Positions 21,401-36,400 of a stretch of 64,000 bases of DNA are shown piece after piece (the first letter of the stretch is position 1; each line of letters opens with the position of its first letter). Under the pieces are notes generated by a model. It ran no database searches, was not told the DNA's origin, and saw only the letters and a program-made list of their open reading frames with translations. Both the position numbers and the translations under genes were made by a program. The stretch is from the NCBI RefSeq assembly GCF_902459505.1, contig NC_047094.1, forward strand, positions 26,335,241 through 26,399,240, written 5' to 3'. Origin of the DNA: Geotrypetes seraphini. Lineage: Eukaryota > Chordata > Amphibia > Gymnophiona > Dermophiidae.

Positions 21401-24400
21401 GTTCAGGGCCAAGTCGTACCAATTCAGCGCCTCCTGCCAGTCTTTCATTCTGTTTTATTAGCAAGATAAAGGAAAACAATCAATGTTGCAACTTGGAAAC
21501 CCAATACAGTGGTACCTCGGTTTACGAGAGCACCAGTTTGCGAGTGTTTTGCAAGACGAGCAAAACATTCGCAAACTTGGTGCCTCGTAAACCGAGCTTG
21601 CCTCGCTATACGAGCGCCCCCCCCACCATGATCCGGCATCCCCCCCTCCACCGCGATCCTACGTTCCCCCCCCGAGCAGTCAATGACACTTCCTTTACCT
21701 GACTTGGCACCAGTGCCGGTGCCCGAAGATTCTCCCTCTTCCTTAAAAACAAAAGGGGCAGTCAAAGGGTCTTTGGCATACATTTTGGTTTTATCACCAG
21801 GGTATGCGGTACCTTTCTGGCAACCTTAAGACACCGATATGCAGGAGTCTATATTTAGCATACTAAAAGAACTCTCTTACAGAAATCCACAAAAGTTAGC
21901 TGTAGGCCTATTCTCTGGCGTCCATATTGGTGACCGCCTTAAAAGCGGCCACCAATCGCGCGTCAATCGCACATCGGCACCGTTTTCAGAATTGCACCCA
22001 CGTGAAAGATAGGCGCTGGAAATGTATGCCAAGGTGTTCCAGGCCTATATGTTCGGCACCTACCTTCGTGCGAATTGCACCCTTGTAGGGCGCTTCAGGC
22101 TAATGATCTTTCGAGCAGGGACTGTTTTCTTATTCTTTGCGACTCTGTACAGCGCTGCTTGCATCTGGTAGCTCTATAGAAATAACTAACAGTAGTAATG
22201 CCTACTTTGGCGTTCAGTGGCCTAAAGCACCTATGTGGGTTCTGGAAGGCACTTCCTACATCACCGTTTTTCACCGTTTCTAACAGCGTTCTTCAATTAA
22301 CTTAGGTGCCGGTTTGAGAATTTTACCCCATTATGCCACCGTCACGGAACAACTGGGCTACGAAAATCAAGTGAAACGATTTCAAATACTTTGGCTCTTG
22401 GACGACAGGGTCCCGAGAGCAGAACTGTATAACCAGGCTGTGACCTGAGAGGGGAATCGGAGAAATGCCGAGAGGAGAAAGATGGTTTTGGCATTCAACC
22501 CTCCCCTCCCATCGACAAGGCGTTAAAGCTATACAGTGACCACCATGGGCTCCTTTTGCAAAGCCGCGCAGGCGGTTTTAACGCACGCACCGATTAGCAC
22601 GCGCGAGTCGGAAATCTACCGCCTGCTCCAAAGGAGGCGGTAGCGGCTAACGCATGCGGCAATTTAGTGCGCGCTATTCTGTTCGTTAAGGCCCTAGCGC
22701 GGCTTTATAAAAGGAGCCCTATGTACCCACTGCTATTTGATGGACTATGCCAAAACGCTGTTCTAACAAGCCCGAAGCACACAAAACCAAATTGCCACTT
22801 TTCCTTCCTATGGTGGTGCAATAGTGAATTCTCTCTTAGAGCATTTCTCGTTCCATCTCTATTATGTAGCCTTCGTTTCAGTCCCAGTGTATGTCCCACA
22901 GTTAAATAATTTAAACTTTGCTCCCTTCCCAGAATCCCCTCCCCCCAATTTAGAAAACCAACCATGAAAGTCTAATGTTCTCTCAATGGCCTACTTTCCT
23001 CAAAAGTTTGGTTAAGCTAGGTGCATCAATTTAAAAGGATATTAATGCATAGTATCTACCCTTTTTTTTTGCCTCAAGTCAATCTGGATAGAGAAAGCAA
23101 TAGGCCCCTGTTCCCCAAATCACTATGGTTGAGATACCTGTCCGAGCCAAGGTTTGCGCCAGTGTCGTAGGATCTGGCGACGTGGATCATAGACGGCCTG
23201 TCCCCGGCTTCTGCTGCCATCAGCAAATAGTTGAATCCTTTTCTCCTGTTTTCCTCTGTAGCCTGCAGAAGCGAGGAGCAGAAAATGACCAAATTAGTCA
23301 ACAGATAACTTCAGCTGTTGCATGGCAAACCCAAATGGTTTGACCTCTTATACTGGAACGGCACTGCAGAATGGAGTATGACAACAGTTCTCCCGCGACA
23401 TATTCATGGGAGACTTAACCTGACATAGCACCTTCATTTCATATCACTTATGGCGGAATCTGTTCTTAGTTTGGCCCCGCCCCACAATTGGAGCATATCG
23501 ATCTTGATGTGACTGACATTAAGCAGCCAGGGCATGACCTATAGTGCCTCCTGGACATGCCATTGCCTCCCCCCCCCCCCCCAGTGTAATTTTTTGTAAA
23601 ATGGAGTAATATGTTCAGATTTTTTTAGACCAAAACTCAATCGTATCGCTGTGTTTTGAATAATTCTCAATCTCTTGATGGGTTTTTTTTAAAATAGGAT
23701 CCTAAGTAGATGATATTACAATAATCCAAAGTATTCAATATGAGAGACTGAACCCGAAACCTGAAAAATCAATGTATGATTTTAAAGAACGCAATTTCCC
23801 AAAGAGTGTGATAACACTTTTTAACCAGAATATCCGTATGAGCCACAAACGTTAACGACTGATCTAAAGTAACGCCTAAGATTTTTATAGTGGGGTTAAT
23901 GATGTAATTTCTCCCATTCAGTATTAAATGGGTGGTGGAAGAGGCAACAAAAACAGGAAAAGACCGCAGATAAAACTGCAAATGAAGCCTGGCTTATTTA
24001 TTTATATTTCTAAATCATTTGTCATAGGGAATGGGGAAGGCTCTGACTGGCTTGAAAACACCAAACGAGGAAGCAGCCAGGAGGGAAAACAAAACAAAAC
24101 CAAAAAAAAACACAGACACAATACTTTTGGGGAGTATTCCAACGTACTTCAACGTTGACATCGGTAAGAATGTGATGTGGGAGTTGGGAATACATGAGCC
24201 CCAGGCCGACTATAGCTTCCAGTTCACCACAGTGGGCCGCATGCTCCAGGTGAAAAATGGCGGATTCTTGGTCCCACTCTTTGTCTTTGTCACAGAAGCG
24301 TCCACCTTCGTGGTAGCGAACCATAGCCAAGTGAACCTAAGAACAGAACTGGCGTCATTACCATGTGGAAACTATGAAAAAAAAATATCACCATTTCAAC

Positions 24401-27400
24401 CTTGCTGAAAAAGCAACTACTTCTCTCAGTTCAATTTACATAGTAATACATTTCTTTTTTAAAGTTATACAGACTTTTTAATTAAGCTGTAATGTTTGCC
24501 CTGCAGTCCTGAATGCCCTCTGCCCCCTGGCAGAGATAGATTAGCAGCTCTCTGCCAGAGATTCAGTAATGCTTAACAGCTAACAAGGGATAAAAGTGGG
24601 GGCAGTGATGTAGTAAAAGGGGGGGCGCAGTCTTGGTAGGGGTGCTGGCACTCCGCCCCCCTGCTCCTTTCTGACCCCACTGTCACACGCATGTGCCCCT
24701 TCCCTATAATTTTCCCTGCACAAGCGGAATTACGAACTTGCTGCCTGAGTTGGTGTCGCTTCTCTCCGACTAGACACGTGTCTAGGAAGTGACATCAGAG
24801 GGATAGCCGACATGACAAGGGCAGCAAGTTCGTGAATTTGGTCCCACCTGGAAAATTAAAAAGGGAAGGGGGAAGGGAGCGCATGCACGGCAGGGGGGGT
24901 TGGGAAAGAGGGGGGCAGAGAAGAGGACCAGGCGCCACTCTCCCTAGCTACGACACTGAGTGGGAGGATGGAGCCATTTTGAGTATGTGCTACCATTTTT
25001 TTTTTTTTTTTTTTAAAGATGTCAGTCTTCAAGCTACTCGCGTATTTCAGCCTTACACCTTGCTTGCTTCCTCATTAGAGTGTGTGTGTTTTACTTTTAT
25101 CTTATTTTTGGCTTTGACTGAAGTCTCTGTGCCCCTTCCTGAAGCTGTTGCCCCTGACAACCGCCTACTCTTGCTTTACGGTTGTCTGCAGGTAACTTTT
25201 CACCTGTTGCCTCTGCAAGAATAGGCAGGATGGACGTACATACATTCTTTTTCAAAATTTCCTAAGGAAAAAGTGTCCACACACATCTGCATCTGCCCCA
25301 TCCCAACTTTAAGCAACTTTTATCTCCCTCTCACCCCCTCCGTGTACCTGTTAAGTCCCTGGTGGTCCAGCGGTGAACCGCAGCAGGAGCGTCCTTCCTT
25401 CGCTCCTGCCCGTGCAGAGCCGCTAGCTGATTGGCTGCTGTGAATTCTCGCACACAATTGACGATATCCTTTAAGTGGTATGTGTTGCTTGGCAACGTGC
25501 CCTTAGCCCGTCTTATGATTGCCCCTCTTATAGTTGCATGTTAAAGCACTTACATGTCACCTTACAGAACAGTGCCTACTGCCAATTAATGCCCCACTTA
25601 CAAGCAGCTGGTTACCAAACTGTCCTTTTGCAACTAAGAAAGAGCAGAGAAGCTCATCACCTTCCCGAGAATTGACTTTCCAATTTTCTTTTCAAGTTCC
25701 AGAGCGTTCAGCCTCTGCACCTCCACTGCAACACAGGAGGGTCGATGAACGTGAACCCGTGAGGAATGATATAAATTCCACTTCTCCACGCTGACCTAAA
25801 AGAAAGCAGCATTCGAAATTAAGGAGTCACAAGATTCACACTGCCACAGGCTTTTTACCACACAAAGCCAGCCAGCTAAGATTGCCAACTATCGGCAAAT
25901 TTGTACACCGAAGACTTTAGTTCAAAGCTAGTATGTTAGTGTCTCGGTAATAAAACAAACAAATCAATGGTTTAAACACAAACGTACACATGGGTGTCGT
26001 TCCATTCCAGTTTCAACCCCAGAGTCAAGGCAGCAATAGATACTTTATTGCACAGCACAAGCGGGCCAAAATAATAAAAGAAGAAAAAAAAGCCACGACC
26101 ATGTTTCCCAAGAGCATATTAAACGCAGGATATCATGGAACCGGCATTTAAAGGAATTTGTAGCTAAGCTAATGATAATATTAGTATATATAGAGATATG
26201 AGAGGATGGTTGCTGAAAATTGCTAATAAGATTGTTAGAATAAGCTGCTGATTGCCCTTTCTTGCTTTATAGAGGGAAATCCTTGAAACAGCCTACGTCG
26301 GAGTATGTGCCCCTAAATGAGTACTGTTTACATTAAATTATAAATTATAGATAAGAGCACTATTAAGCACTTTATGAAAATAGAAAATGGACCAATGACG
26401 AGGCTGGTGCTTATAAACTGTGCGTGTCAAAACTTTATAGTATTGAATGTTCAAAACCAAGATGTCTTACTATCAAGCGATGAATACCAGTACATTTTCT
26501 TTTTGTTCATTGGACAGTTCGGGTCATATGATAGGGGGGGTTCTTTATCAGCTCCACTCTGAACGCCTTGGATAACTTTGCCACGGACTAGTGTTATGTT
26601 ATAAATCCCGGATAATTCTGGAAAATATAACATCAAATAGTTGTTTTCTATGTTTTTTTACCCGGTTTGCTGATTTATTGATTATCTTGCAGCTCTTCAT
26701 GTCCCCGACCCTGAAGAAAACCTTGAAACGCGTCGGTGGGGAATGAAGCAGACCCGGTTCAAAAGCTAAGTCACTTTAATGCACAGAATATTCAAAAATG
26801 TTTGCTTTTAGATAATATCGTCACTTTATAAATTATTAATCACAGTACGTAAATAAGTGCACATTAGTTCAAAAATATCACATAATATAATGTTCCAGTG
26901 AGGATGTGTGACCACACTATTCCTTGGTGTGGCATTCTGAGGAGCATATGTGATTTGAACATGTGAATTGTGGTGTAAAGTGGTGTACTGGTATTCATCA
27001 TTTGAAAGTAAAACTTTATAGTACACACAGGGGCACCACTGAGGTCCCAGAGAGAGAGTGATGTTTAAGGTAGAAGGTCTCAAAATAATAAAGGCCAAAA
27101 ATACGCTAAAGAGAGACTCAAATACGTCTGTCAGTTTATGTGCATAATTTGGAAACAGCACGTTGTTTGACAAAGATTTAATTTCTTGAAACTTTATGGA
27201 CTAGAAACAATTCCGTCAAAATCACTAACACAAAAGCTTTTTGTAAAAAGCACTGTGGAGCTTTTTGAAAGTGTACATTTTTTTTGCTTTAACAATTTTT
27301 TTTCTGAGAGTCCATCCCCATTGTAAAATATGAAAATACTGGTTAAGAAATGCACTATTTCACATTATGCAAAATGCACCCTCGGAGCTTTTTGGAACTT

Positions 27401-30400
27401 TTCTTCACCCTTGAATTTAGGGGTCCTTTTATTAAGGCGCACTAAATCAGTTAGCGCGCCTTAATAAAAGGACCCCTTAAGTCTCAGGCCCTCTTTCACT
27501 AAGGTGCGCTAATCGATTAGCGTGCACTAATCGATTTAGCGCGTGCTAAAACGCATGCATGTTAATCTATGGACGCGCTAGCATTTAGCATGCGCTAATC
27601 AGTTAGTGCACCTTAGTAAAAGAGGGGGTTAGTGTGTGAGAGATGAGCCCTTCTAAACACAGCTCCTAAGAGACATTTTCATCAGGTACAAAGAAATGGA
27701 ACCCAGCAGGATATTCTACCCTCCCCCATTTCTTCTTTCTGACCCTTCTCTATTTTTCTCACCAACCTCAATCCTTCATCCAATGATTCTTCCTTCAACC
27801 CAATTTGTCTCTCCCCCTCTGTCTTCTCAGAACCCAGTCTCCTCCTCCTTCTCTTCTTCAATGCAACTTCTTTCCCTCCAATTCCTAACTCAGGGCTAGA
27901 GGTCTGCACGGGAACGGAGATCGCGGGAATCCCCCCCTAACCCACGGGACTCCCACGGGGACCCCCCTCTGGCCCACGGGACTCTGACGGGGACCCCCCC
28001 TCTGGCCAACGGGACTCCCACGGGGATGGAAGGCTTTAGAAGCAGGGTTCATCCATATAATATAATGGACACGTCAGCCTTAGTAAAAGAGGGGGGGTTT
28101 ATAAGTTAATTACCTGAACAGAAAACAAAAAAAGGGTTCCACCAAAGAGATTCCACAAAGAAAACAGCAAAAGAAACTGTGGAATTGATGATCCTGTCAG
28201 AAGTAATTGCTGCTTTTTATGGGGACGGGCGGGGATGGAGGTAATTCCTTGCGGGGATGGGTGGGGACGGAGAGGATCCTGGTGGGGACGGGTGGGATTT
28301 CTGTCCCCGTGCAACTCTCTACACAGGGCCAGATTCTCAAAGTTCTGGCAACCCGGTAAAAATAGCAGGTTGGGAGTGATTTTTTTTATCAGGTGATGCT
28401 CAGCACAGATAGTATGCAAATTATATGCATGTTATTTGTGCAGAGTGGCCTGGTAAAAGGGGGGGGGAGGGGCATCTGCTCAGAAGAACAAATTGTTAAG
28501 CACGGCTCTTTCCCCTGTCCCTTGCCTACTGCAAAGTCCCAAACTCTTCTCTTTTCTCCTGCCCGCGATCAGCTGAGCCCGCACAGTCATCGCAACTTCG
28601 TATCAGCTCAGCTGAGCGCAGCTCTTCAAGCAGTTTAGGACCTCCCCCTCCCCCCCAAAAAAGCTAAAAATGGGCACAGCTGTTGTGCGTGTGTGTCCTG
28701 CGCATAAGGCAGGTCTTGAGAATTTTGCCGTGTAAAAGGGGTGGGGGGTGTTCCCTTTTGTGCATCACAAAGACAGCTCATTTAAATACTAATGAGCTCC
28801 TTCTAATGCATTTGCATAGGGTTCTCAGTGGCTGCTACCGGAATCTGTAAATGCCCCCAAGAACCCTTCTGAGCATCAAAGGCTGAGTTTCCGAGCCTGC
28901 AAGACTGATTTCGAAGTGTCTCATTGGCATAGAAAGCTTTTGAGAATCTGGCTCTCAGCCTGTTCCCCTCCTCTCAAACTCTGATGTGAGCTAAGATATT
29001 ACAAAAAACGAAAAACAAAACAAAAACTGCAGGAAATGTACAAGATGCAGGCACTATTTATTGCAACGTCAATGGTATACAACCTTATTACCAACCAGAG
29101 GACCCGACACGGTCCGTGTTTCGGAAAACACACCTTCTTCAGGGGTCCATGGTAAATAAGGTATTGAAGGTATTGAAACACACAGCAGTGAATAGCACAA
29201 ACAAGTGCCGCCATAAAGCACAGTTATTTACCGTAACCGGTGTTATCCAGGGACAGCAGGCATATATTCTCACATGTGGGTGACGTCATCTACGGAGCCC
29301 CCATGCGGACAGCATTTCAAGCAAACTTGATTGAAGATTCAAGCTTGCTGGCTGCACCACGCATGTGTGCCTCCTGCTCCACTAGAGGGCGCATCCCCTC
29401 CTCGTGGTCTCCAGTTCACATGTCCAGCAAAGAAGCCAACCCTGGGGAGGTGGGCGGGTTGTGAGAATATATGCCTGCTGTCCCTGGATAACACCTGTTA
29501 CGGTAAGTAACTGTGCTTTATCCCAGGACAAACAGGCATGATATTCTCACATGTGGGTGACCTCCAAGCTAACTGATAAGGGATGGAGGGAGGTTGGCAA
29601 TTCAAGAAAATAGGTTACGTAAGACCGATTGGCCAAACCGGCCATCGCTCCTGGACAGTGTATCCAGGCAGTAGTGTGAGGTGAAAGTATGAACCGAAGA
29701 CCACGTGGCAGCCTTGCAGATATCCTCGATAGGCGTGGACCTGAGGAAAGCTATCGAAGCTGCCATCGCTCGGACCTTATGTCCCGTGACTCGGCCATGC
29801 AGCGCGAGACCAGCCTGAGCGTAGCAGAAAGAAATACAAGCAGCTAACCAGTTGGACAGGGTGCGCTTGGAAACTGGGCGCCCCAACCTGTTGGGGTTGA
29901 AGGACAAAAACAACTGGGGGGCTGTCCGATGGGACTGGGTGTGTTGGAGGTAGAAGGCCAACGCCCGCTTGCAGTCGAGAGTGTGAAGCGCCACCTCTCC
30001 GGGATGAGAGTGGGGCTTGGGGAAGAACACAGGTAGAACAATGGACTGGTTGAGATGAAAATCAGACACCACCTTAGGCAAAAACTTAGGGTGAGTGCGG
30101 AGGACCACCTTGTCATGGTGGAATACCGTGAAAGGTGGGTCCGTCACCAAGGCCTGCAGCTCGCTAACCCTCCGAGCAGAAGTGAGAGCGAGTAGGAAGA
30201 TCACTTTCCAAGTGAGGAACTTAAGATGACACTTATCCATAGGCTCAAATGGAGGTTTCATCAGTTGAGCTAGAACCACATTGAGATCCCAAACCACCGG
30301 AGGCGGTTTGAGGGGAGGATGAACATTCAGGAGCCCCTTCATGAAACGGGAAACTAAGGGATGGAGTGAAAGAGCCTTCCCTTCCAGGGGCTGATGAAAG

Positions 30401-33400
30401 GCAGCAATGGCGCTGAGATGGACTCAAATGGAATTGGTCTTCAGGCCAGAGTGAGATAAATGGAGTAAATACTCCAGAACCAAGGTCACAGGGACCGACA
30501 CCGGGTCCTGGCGGTGAGAGGAGCACCAGGACGAGAATCTAGTCCACTTCTGAGAATAGCAGAGTCTGGTTGAGACCTTCCGAGAAGCCTCCAACACGTC
30601 CCTGACCGACTGAGAAACAGGGAAGGAAGTCAAGGGGAAAGAAACCAAGCAGTCAGATGAAGAGACTGAAGATTGGGATGTAACAGTGAACCCCGACTCT
30701 GAGATAGCAGAGAGGGAAAGACAGGCAGAAGCAGAGGTTCCCTGACACTGAGTTGAAGTAGTAGGGAGAACCAAGGCTGGCAGGGCCATCGAGGAGCGAT
30801 CAAGATCAGAGTGGCCCTCAGAGATTTTAGATGGACCAGCGTCCTCAGAATCAGAGGAAATGGCGGGAACGCATAGAGGAACTTTCCCTCCCAATCTAGG
30901 AGGAAGGCATCGGCCTCGAGACGGTCCGGGGAGTATATCCTTGAACGGAAGAGAGGCAGTTTTTGATTGTCGGGGGAGGCGAACAGATCTATCTGGGGAG
31001 TCCCCCACGTGTCGAACACCTGTCGCAGCACCTGAGAATGCAGGGACCACTCGTGTGGCTGGAGGAGGTGGCTGAGCCTGTCCGCCAGGCAGTTTTGTTC
31101 CCCTTGGATGTAAACCGCTCGAAGGGAGATGTTTTGGGAGACCGCCCACTCCCAGAGCTGTAGAGCTTCTTGGCAGAGGGACCAGGACCCGGTCCCTCCT
31201 TGCTTGTTTACGTAGTACATCGCCACCTGGTTGTCCGTACGGACGAGAACCACCCGGTCGTGAAGCAGGTGTTGGAAGGCCACCACGGCGAGGTAAATGG
31301 CCCGGAGTTCCAACACGTTGATGTGGCAGCGACGGTCCTCTGCGGACCACAGACCTTGAGTGCGGAGACCGTCCACATGAGCCCCCCAAGCGTACTCCGA
31401 CGAGTCCGTGGTTAGGACCTTGTGGTGTGGAGGGGCGAGAAAGAGCAAACCCTTGGAAAGATTCGAAGAGTCGGTCCACCAACGGAGCGATCTTCGCAAG
31501 GAAGGAGTCACTATCACGTGGCAGTTGATCGGGTCCCGATCCTGTCGCCATTGTGATGCCAAAATCCACTGTGGTAACCGCAGATGAAGGCGAGCAAGCG
31601 GGGTAACGTGGACTGTGGAGGCCATATGGCCGAGGAGCGTCATTATTTGTTGTGCCGAGACCGAGTTCGATCTCAAGACTTGTCGGCTCAGGTTTACCAA
31701 TGCCTCCCGACGCTGAGGGGGGAGGAAGGAGCGAAGGCGGACCGTGTCAAGCATGGCCCCGATGAATTGTAAGGACTGAGAGGGGCGTAGCTGGGATTTT
31801 GGGAAGTTTATCTCGAACCCCAGACACTGAAGGGAAGTGATAGTCTGTTGGGTCGCTGAGATAGCCCCCTCCCTGGTTGAGTCTTTGATCAACCAATCGT
31901 CCAGGTAGGGGAATACCTATAGACCATGGGAGCGTAAGGCAGCCGCGACCACTACGAGGCACTTCGTGAAGACTTGGGGGGGACGAGGACAGGCCGAAGG
32001 GGAGGACCCGATATTGCAGGTGAAGGTCTCCCACTTGAAAACGCAGGAACTTGCGGCAAGCAGGGTGCACCGGAACATGGATGTAGGCCTCCTTCAGGTC
32101 GAGGGAGCAGAGCCAATCGCCCTCGCTGATCAAGGGGTAAAGAATCGGAAGTGAAAGCATCCGGAACTTTTCCCGTACTAGAAACTTGTTCAGGCGTCTC
32201 AAGTCTAGGATCGGGCGCAGGTCTCCCGTCTTCTTCGGTACCAGGAAGTAACGGGAGTAAAACCCTTGGCCCCTTTGATTTTGGGAGACCGGTTACACCG
32301 CCTGCAGGCGGAGGAGGTCCTGTGTGTCGGAGAGGAGGAGGGGCAACTGCGCTCGGTTTGGAGGGCACGCGCTCGGTGGACTGTCGGGGGGTACCTCTTG
32401 AAAGTTGAGCGAGTACCCTGATGAGATCACGCCAAGGACCCATGAGTCCGACGTGATGGCTTTCCAGTGAGGGTAGAAGGCTTGAAGGCGGCCCCCGATG
32501 GGGACGGGGTTCGGTGGAGGTGCGGAGGGGGCCCGCCCCCGTCCGCTCATTCCGTCAAAAGGACGGAGATGGCTTCGCCGACGCCGTGGGCTGTGACTTT
32601 GGTGGAGCCCTAGAGTGAGCCTGGGGGCGTCGCGGCGGTGGTCTGGAAAAGGCCGTTGTGGACTTCTGGGGGTAGCGTCGAGGTAATCCCCGGAAGGGGC
32701 GAGAGGTCTGTGGTTTAGGCTTCTGTCGGACAAGAGACGCGAATGAGCGTTCGTGTTCAGACAGCTGTTTTGTAGCAGCTTCGATGGTGTCGTCAAAGAG
32801 TTCCTTCCCGACGCAGGGGAGGTTGGCTAGTCGATCTTGCAGGTTGGGGTCCATATCGACGAGTCGTAGCCATGCCAGCCGGCGCATGGCCACCACGAAG
32901 GCTGCGACCCTGGAAGATAGCTCGAAGCCGTCGTAAGCGACGTGGAACAAGTGTAGCCTGAGATTGGAAAAATCCTCGAGGAGGAGGCTGAACTCTGTCT
33001 GGCGAGGGGTGGGTAAGCTCTCCGAGAAGGAGGCGAGCCGCCCAATGAGGTGCTTCAGGTATGGGGAAAAAGTGAAGGTGTAGTTCAGGACTCTGGCGGT
33101 CATCATAGAGTTCTGGTACAACCGGCGTCCGAATTTGTCCAGTGTCCGGCCTTCACGTCCAGGGGGGACCGCCGCGGACACCCTCGAGGGGTGAGCTTTT
33201 TTCAAAGATGATTCCACCAGCAGGGATTGGTGGGACAGCTGCGGTAGCTCAAACCCGGGTGAGGTACCGTCCGGTACTTAGACTCCATTTTGGATGGGAC
33301 CGCCGTCACTATGTAAGGAGTCTCGAGGTTCCTGATAAGGGTCTGCCCGAGTACCGGGTTCAGTGGTAGCCGGAGGGACTCTCGGGGCGGGGAAGGCATA

Positions 33401-36400
33401 TCCAGCTCCGCCAGGTATTCCTTGGAGTACCTTGAGTCAGATTGTAGGTCCAAGTCAAGGGCACATCCCATGTCCTGGACGAACCTCGTGAAGGATGGTC
33501 GATGGGGTCCCATGGCCCCTTGCGGGGACGGTGACCGAGACCACCGTTTGGCTGAGAAGGAAGGAGAAGCCTCCCTCGAATAGCGGGGCTCTCGCTCGGA
33601 TCCTCGGTCCGATACCGGAGATGCACTGTGAAAGCGCTCCGGGGTCGAGGACCTGCGTCACCTCGAGGAGCCCCTCGGGGACGACGCCAGGGTTCTGGGG
33701 ACCGACCGGTGCCTGGTCGGGGATCCCTCCCCGGACTCCCTCGGCAAAAGCCTAGGGCCTCGGACCGGAGCTCCGGACCGAGGGGGAGTCAATAGGAGCT
33801 GTGGGTTGGTAAGAGGGGGTGCACCCTCGTACCGGAGGGGAACTCCGGGCTTTCTTAGAGAGGGGTCTCGATTTTCGTTTTGAATGCCTCGAATGCCTCG
33901 GGGAGGAATCCGATGAAGAGGAGAGGCGACGAGAGCGGCGCGGTTTTCCTCGATAGGTCTCGGCGCGTTGCTCAGGCTGGTCCGGCGCATGCGAGGTCGA
34001 GGCCGAGGCCAGTTGAAGGTGAGCCATGGCAGCGGATAGCTCCGTTGTGATCATCGCTCAGAGCAGTTCCTGGAATACGGGCACGGACAGCATCGATGGC
34101 ATGTCCAAGGCCGCTGTGCTCTCCACCGGGGGCGATCTCGCTTCGGAGCATTCCCGAGGGGTGGAGGCACGTCCCGAGGCCTTCGGGGTTTTCGCCGGGG
34201 CCGTAGGCAAGGAGTTTCCACTCTGTGCGGCCGTTGTCCCCGAGGTTGGCTTCTTTGACGATGTGGAACCTGAGGATGGAAGAGGGGACTTACCCGGGGC
34301 AGAGGACTTATGAGAGCTCGAGGTCGAGTCCCGAGGCGGGGCCGATGTACTCGAGGCCGAGATCGAGGCCGGGGCCGAGGCTGATCTCGAGGCCGAGGTT
34401 TGATCGGTAGCGAATAGCTCTGCCATGCGGGCCCGTCGGAGGCGGAGCGCCCGCTGTTGAAAAGTTGCACACCGGGGGCAAGTTTCCATTGGATGGTCGG
34501 CCCCCAGGCAAAAGATGCACCAGCGATGCGGGTCTGTGAGAGATAGAAGACGCTCGCACCCGGTGCACTTTTTAAAGCCCGTAATGGGCCGGGACATCCA
34601 GGCGGCCGCGGCCAAGGCGATCCGGGAGCCCCCGGATCGCAAGAAAAAGGCGCGAAAAGCGCTCTGAGCAGGAAAAATAAATTTTTTGTTATGCACAGCG
34701 ACTTTTACGACGAAAAACAAAAGAAAATAATAATAAATCGCGGTGCAAGAAGGCACTAGGGCAGCGCTAAGAAAAAACGTGTCTGCTTAGCACAGCGGAA
34801 AAAATCGAACTGGAGACCACGAGGAGGGGATGCGTCCTCTAGTGGAGCAGGAGGCACACATGCGTGGTGCAGCCAGCAAGCTTGAATCTTCAATCAAGTT
34901 TGCTTGAAATGCTGTCCGCATCGGGGCTCCGTAGATGACGTCACCCACATGTGAGAATATCATGCCTGCTTGTCCTGGGATAACTCAGGTGCTAAGTACA
35001 ATAGTACCATGGACCCCTGAGGAAGATGTGTTTTCCGAAACACGGACCGTGTCGGGTCCTCTGGTTGGTAATATGGTCGTATACCATTGATGTTGCAATA
35101 AATAGTGCCTCAAAACACACTTTCACAAGAAAGATACAAAAAATGTCATATACAACGTAGACAATGCTGCTTTGGTTTCAATGGGATGCGTTTCAAAAAA
35201 TGGAGGAAAAGCCTCAGACTGAAGCCCTCCCACCACCACAACGGTGGTCCAAGGTGATTGGGTGATAACCTCACTGGCAAAAAAACCTCCATTGCACTCC
35301 CAAAGTATAAAAACCTTAAACAGGGCTGTCTATGCAAGTTGATAGAAGAAAGAAACTTATCTTCAGTACACTGAAGGTATAGGCTGGTTTGAAAACTCCC
35401 ATTCACCAAGGAAATGCTAATATCCAGAAAAGGCACTTGATGATAATCTTTAGTCATGGTAAATTTCAAGTTGACATCACAACCGTTAAGCCATGTTAGA
35501 AACTGATCTAATTCTTCTGCGGTACCCGTCCAAACTCCCAGAATGTCATCAATATATCGCTTCCAAAACATGAGGTGTTGCTAATGTACTGAAGGATATA
35601 GAAAAGTTTGTTCAAACTTAGAAACGTAAAGGTAGGCTGTGGACGGGGCCATTTTAGCTCCCATGGCTGTGCCCTTAAATTGCTTATAAAAGGTATCTCC
35701 AAACTGGAAGTAGTTCATGCCTAGCGCAATGGAGGCTAATCTCGTTAAAAATTTAATCCTGATGTCAGAGATAGTCAGCGCCTGTAATTCAGATTTGATA
35801 ATATCTATTGCTTCACGTTGAGGTATATTCGTGTACAAGGCTGTGATATCCAAAGTGAAAAGTATAGCACTGTTTGGAATGTTATTGAACGTGGCCAAAA
35901 ATTTGATCATGCTTGCAGAGTCCAAAACATATGAAGGCACTAGGGGAACTCAATCTTTGAGGTATAAGTCCAAAATAGACGAAAGAGGTTCTAAAACTGA
36001 CCCTATGCACCTTCAGTACACTGAAGATAAGTTGAAAGTTTCTTTCTTCTATCAACTTGCATAGACAGCCCTGTTTAAGGTTTTTATACTTTGGGAGTGC
36101 AATGGAGCTTTTTTGCCAGTGAGGTTATCACCCAACCACCTTGGACCACCGTTGTGGTGGTGGGAGGGCTTCAGTCTGAGGCTTTTCCTCCATTTTTTGA
36201 AAGCATCCCATTGAAACCAAAGCAGCATTGTCTACGTTGTTTATGACATTTTTTTTGTATCTTTCTTGTGAAAGTGTGTTTTGGAACATTATTGAGTTTT
36301 CACATATCCGAGTTTATTTTGCAATAAATAGTGCCTGCATCTTGTACATTTCCTGCAGTTTTTCTTTTGTTTTTTGCTTGCTGCTTGTTTAACTGCAGTT

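Larger units (their letters stand above)
29216..34985 (-). mobile_element. DIRS-type tyrosine-recombinase retrotransposon (fossil)
   Basis: This is a 5.8-kb element of the DIRS1 family. Parts: inverted terminal repeats (about 29241-29400 and 34815-34984), an internal complementary region (about 29480-29563) matching the outer ends of both, and on the minus strand a gag-like region, reverse transcriptase/RNase H and a tyrosine recombinase. It looks nearly whole, with only a few breaks in the coding regions. Well-matched terminal repeats point to a fairly recent insertion. It interrupts a Penelope-like element. Confidence 0.9.

Noticed and set aside
24832-25224. 130-codon plus-strand frame
   Set aside because: It spans a MITE end and a poly(T) run and has no recognisable domain or splice support.
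27415-27625. Palindromes considered as CRISPR-like or origin-like repeats
   Set aside because: They are two adjacent MITEs with inverted ends, with no spaced identical repeats.
29240-34410. Plus-strand open frames opposite the DIRS element
   Set aside because: They are antisense shadows in GC-rich coding DNA. The minus-strand reading shows the gag-like, RT/RNase H and recombinase blocks.
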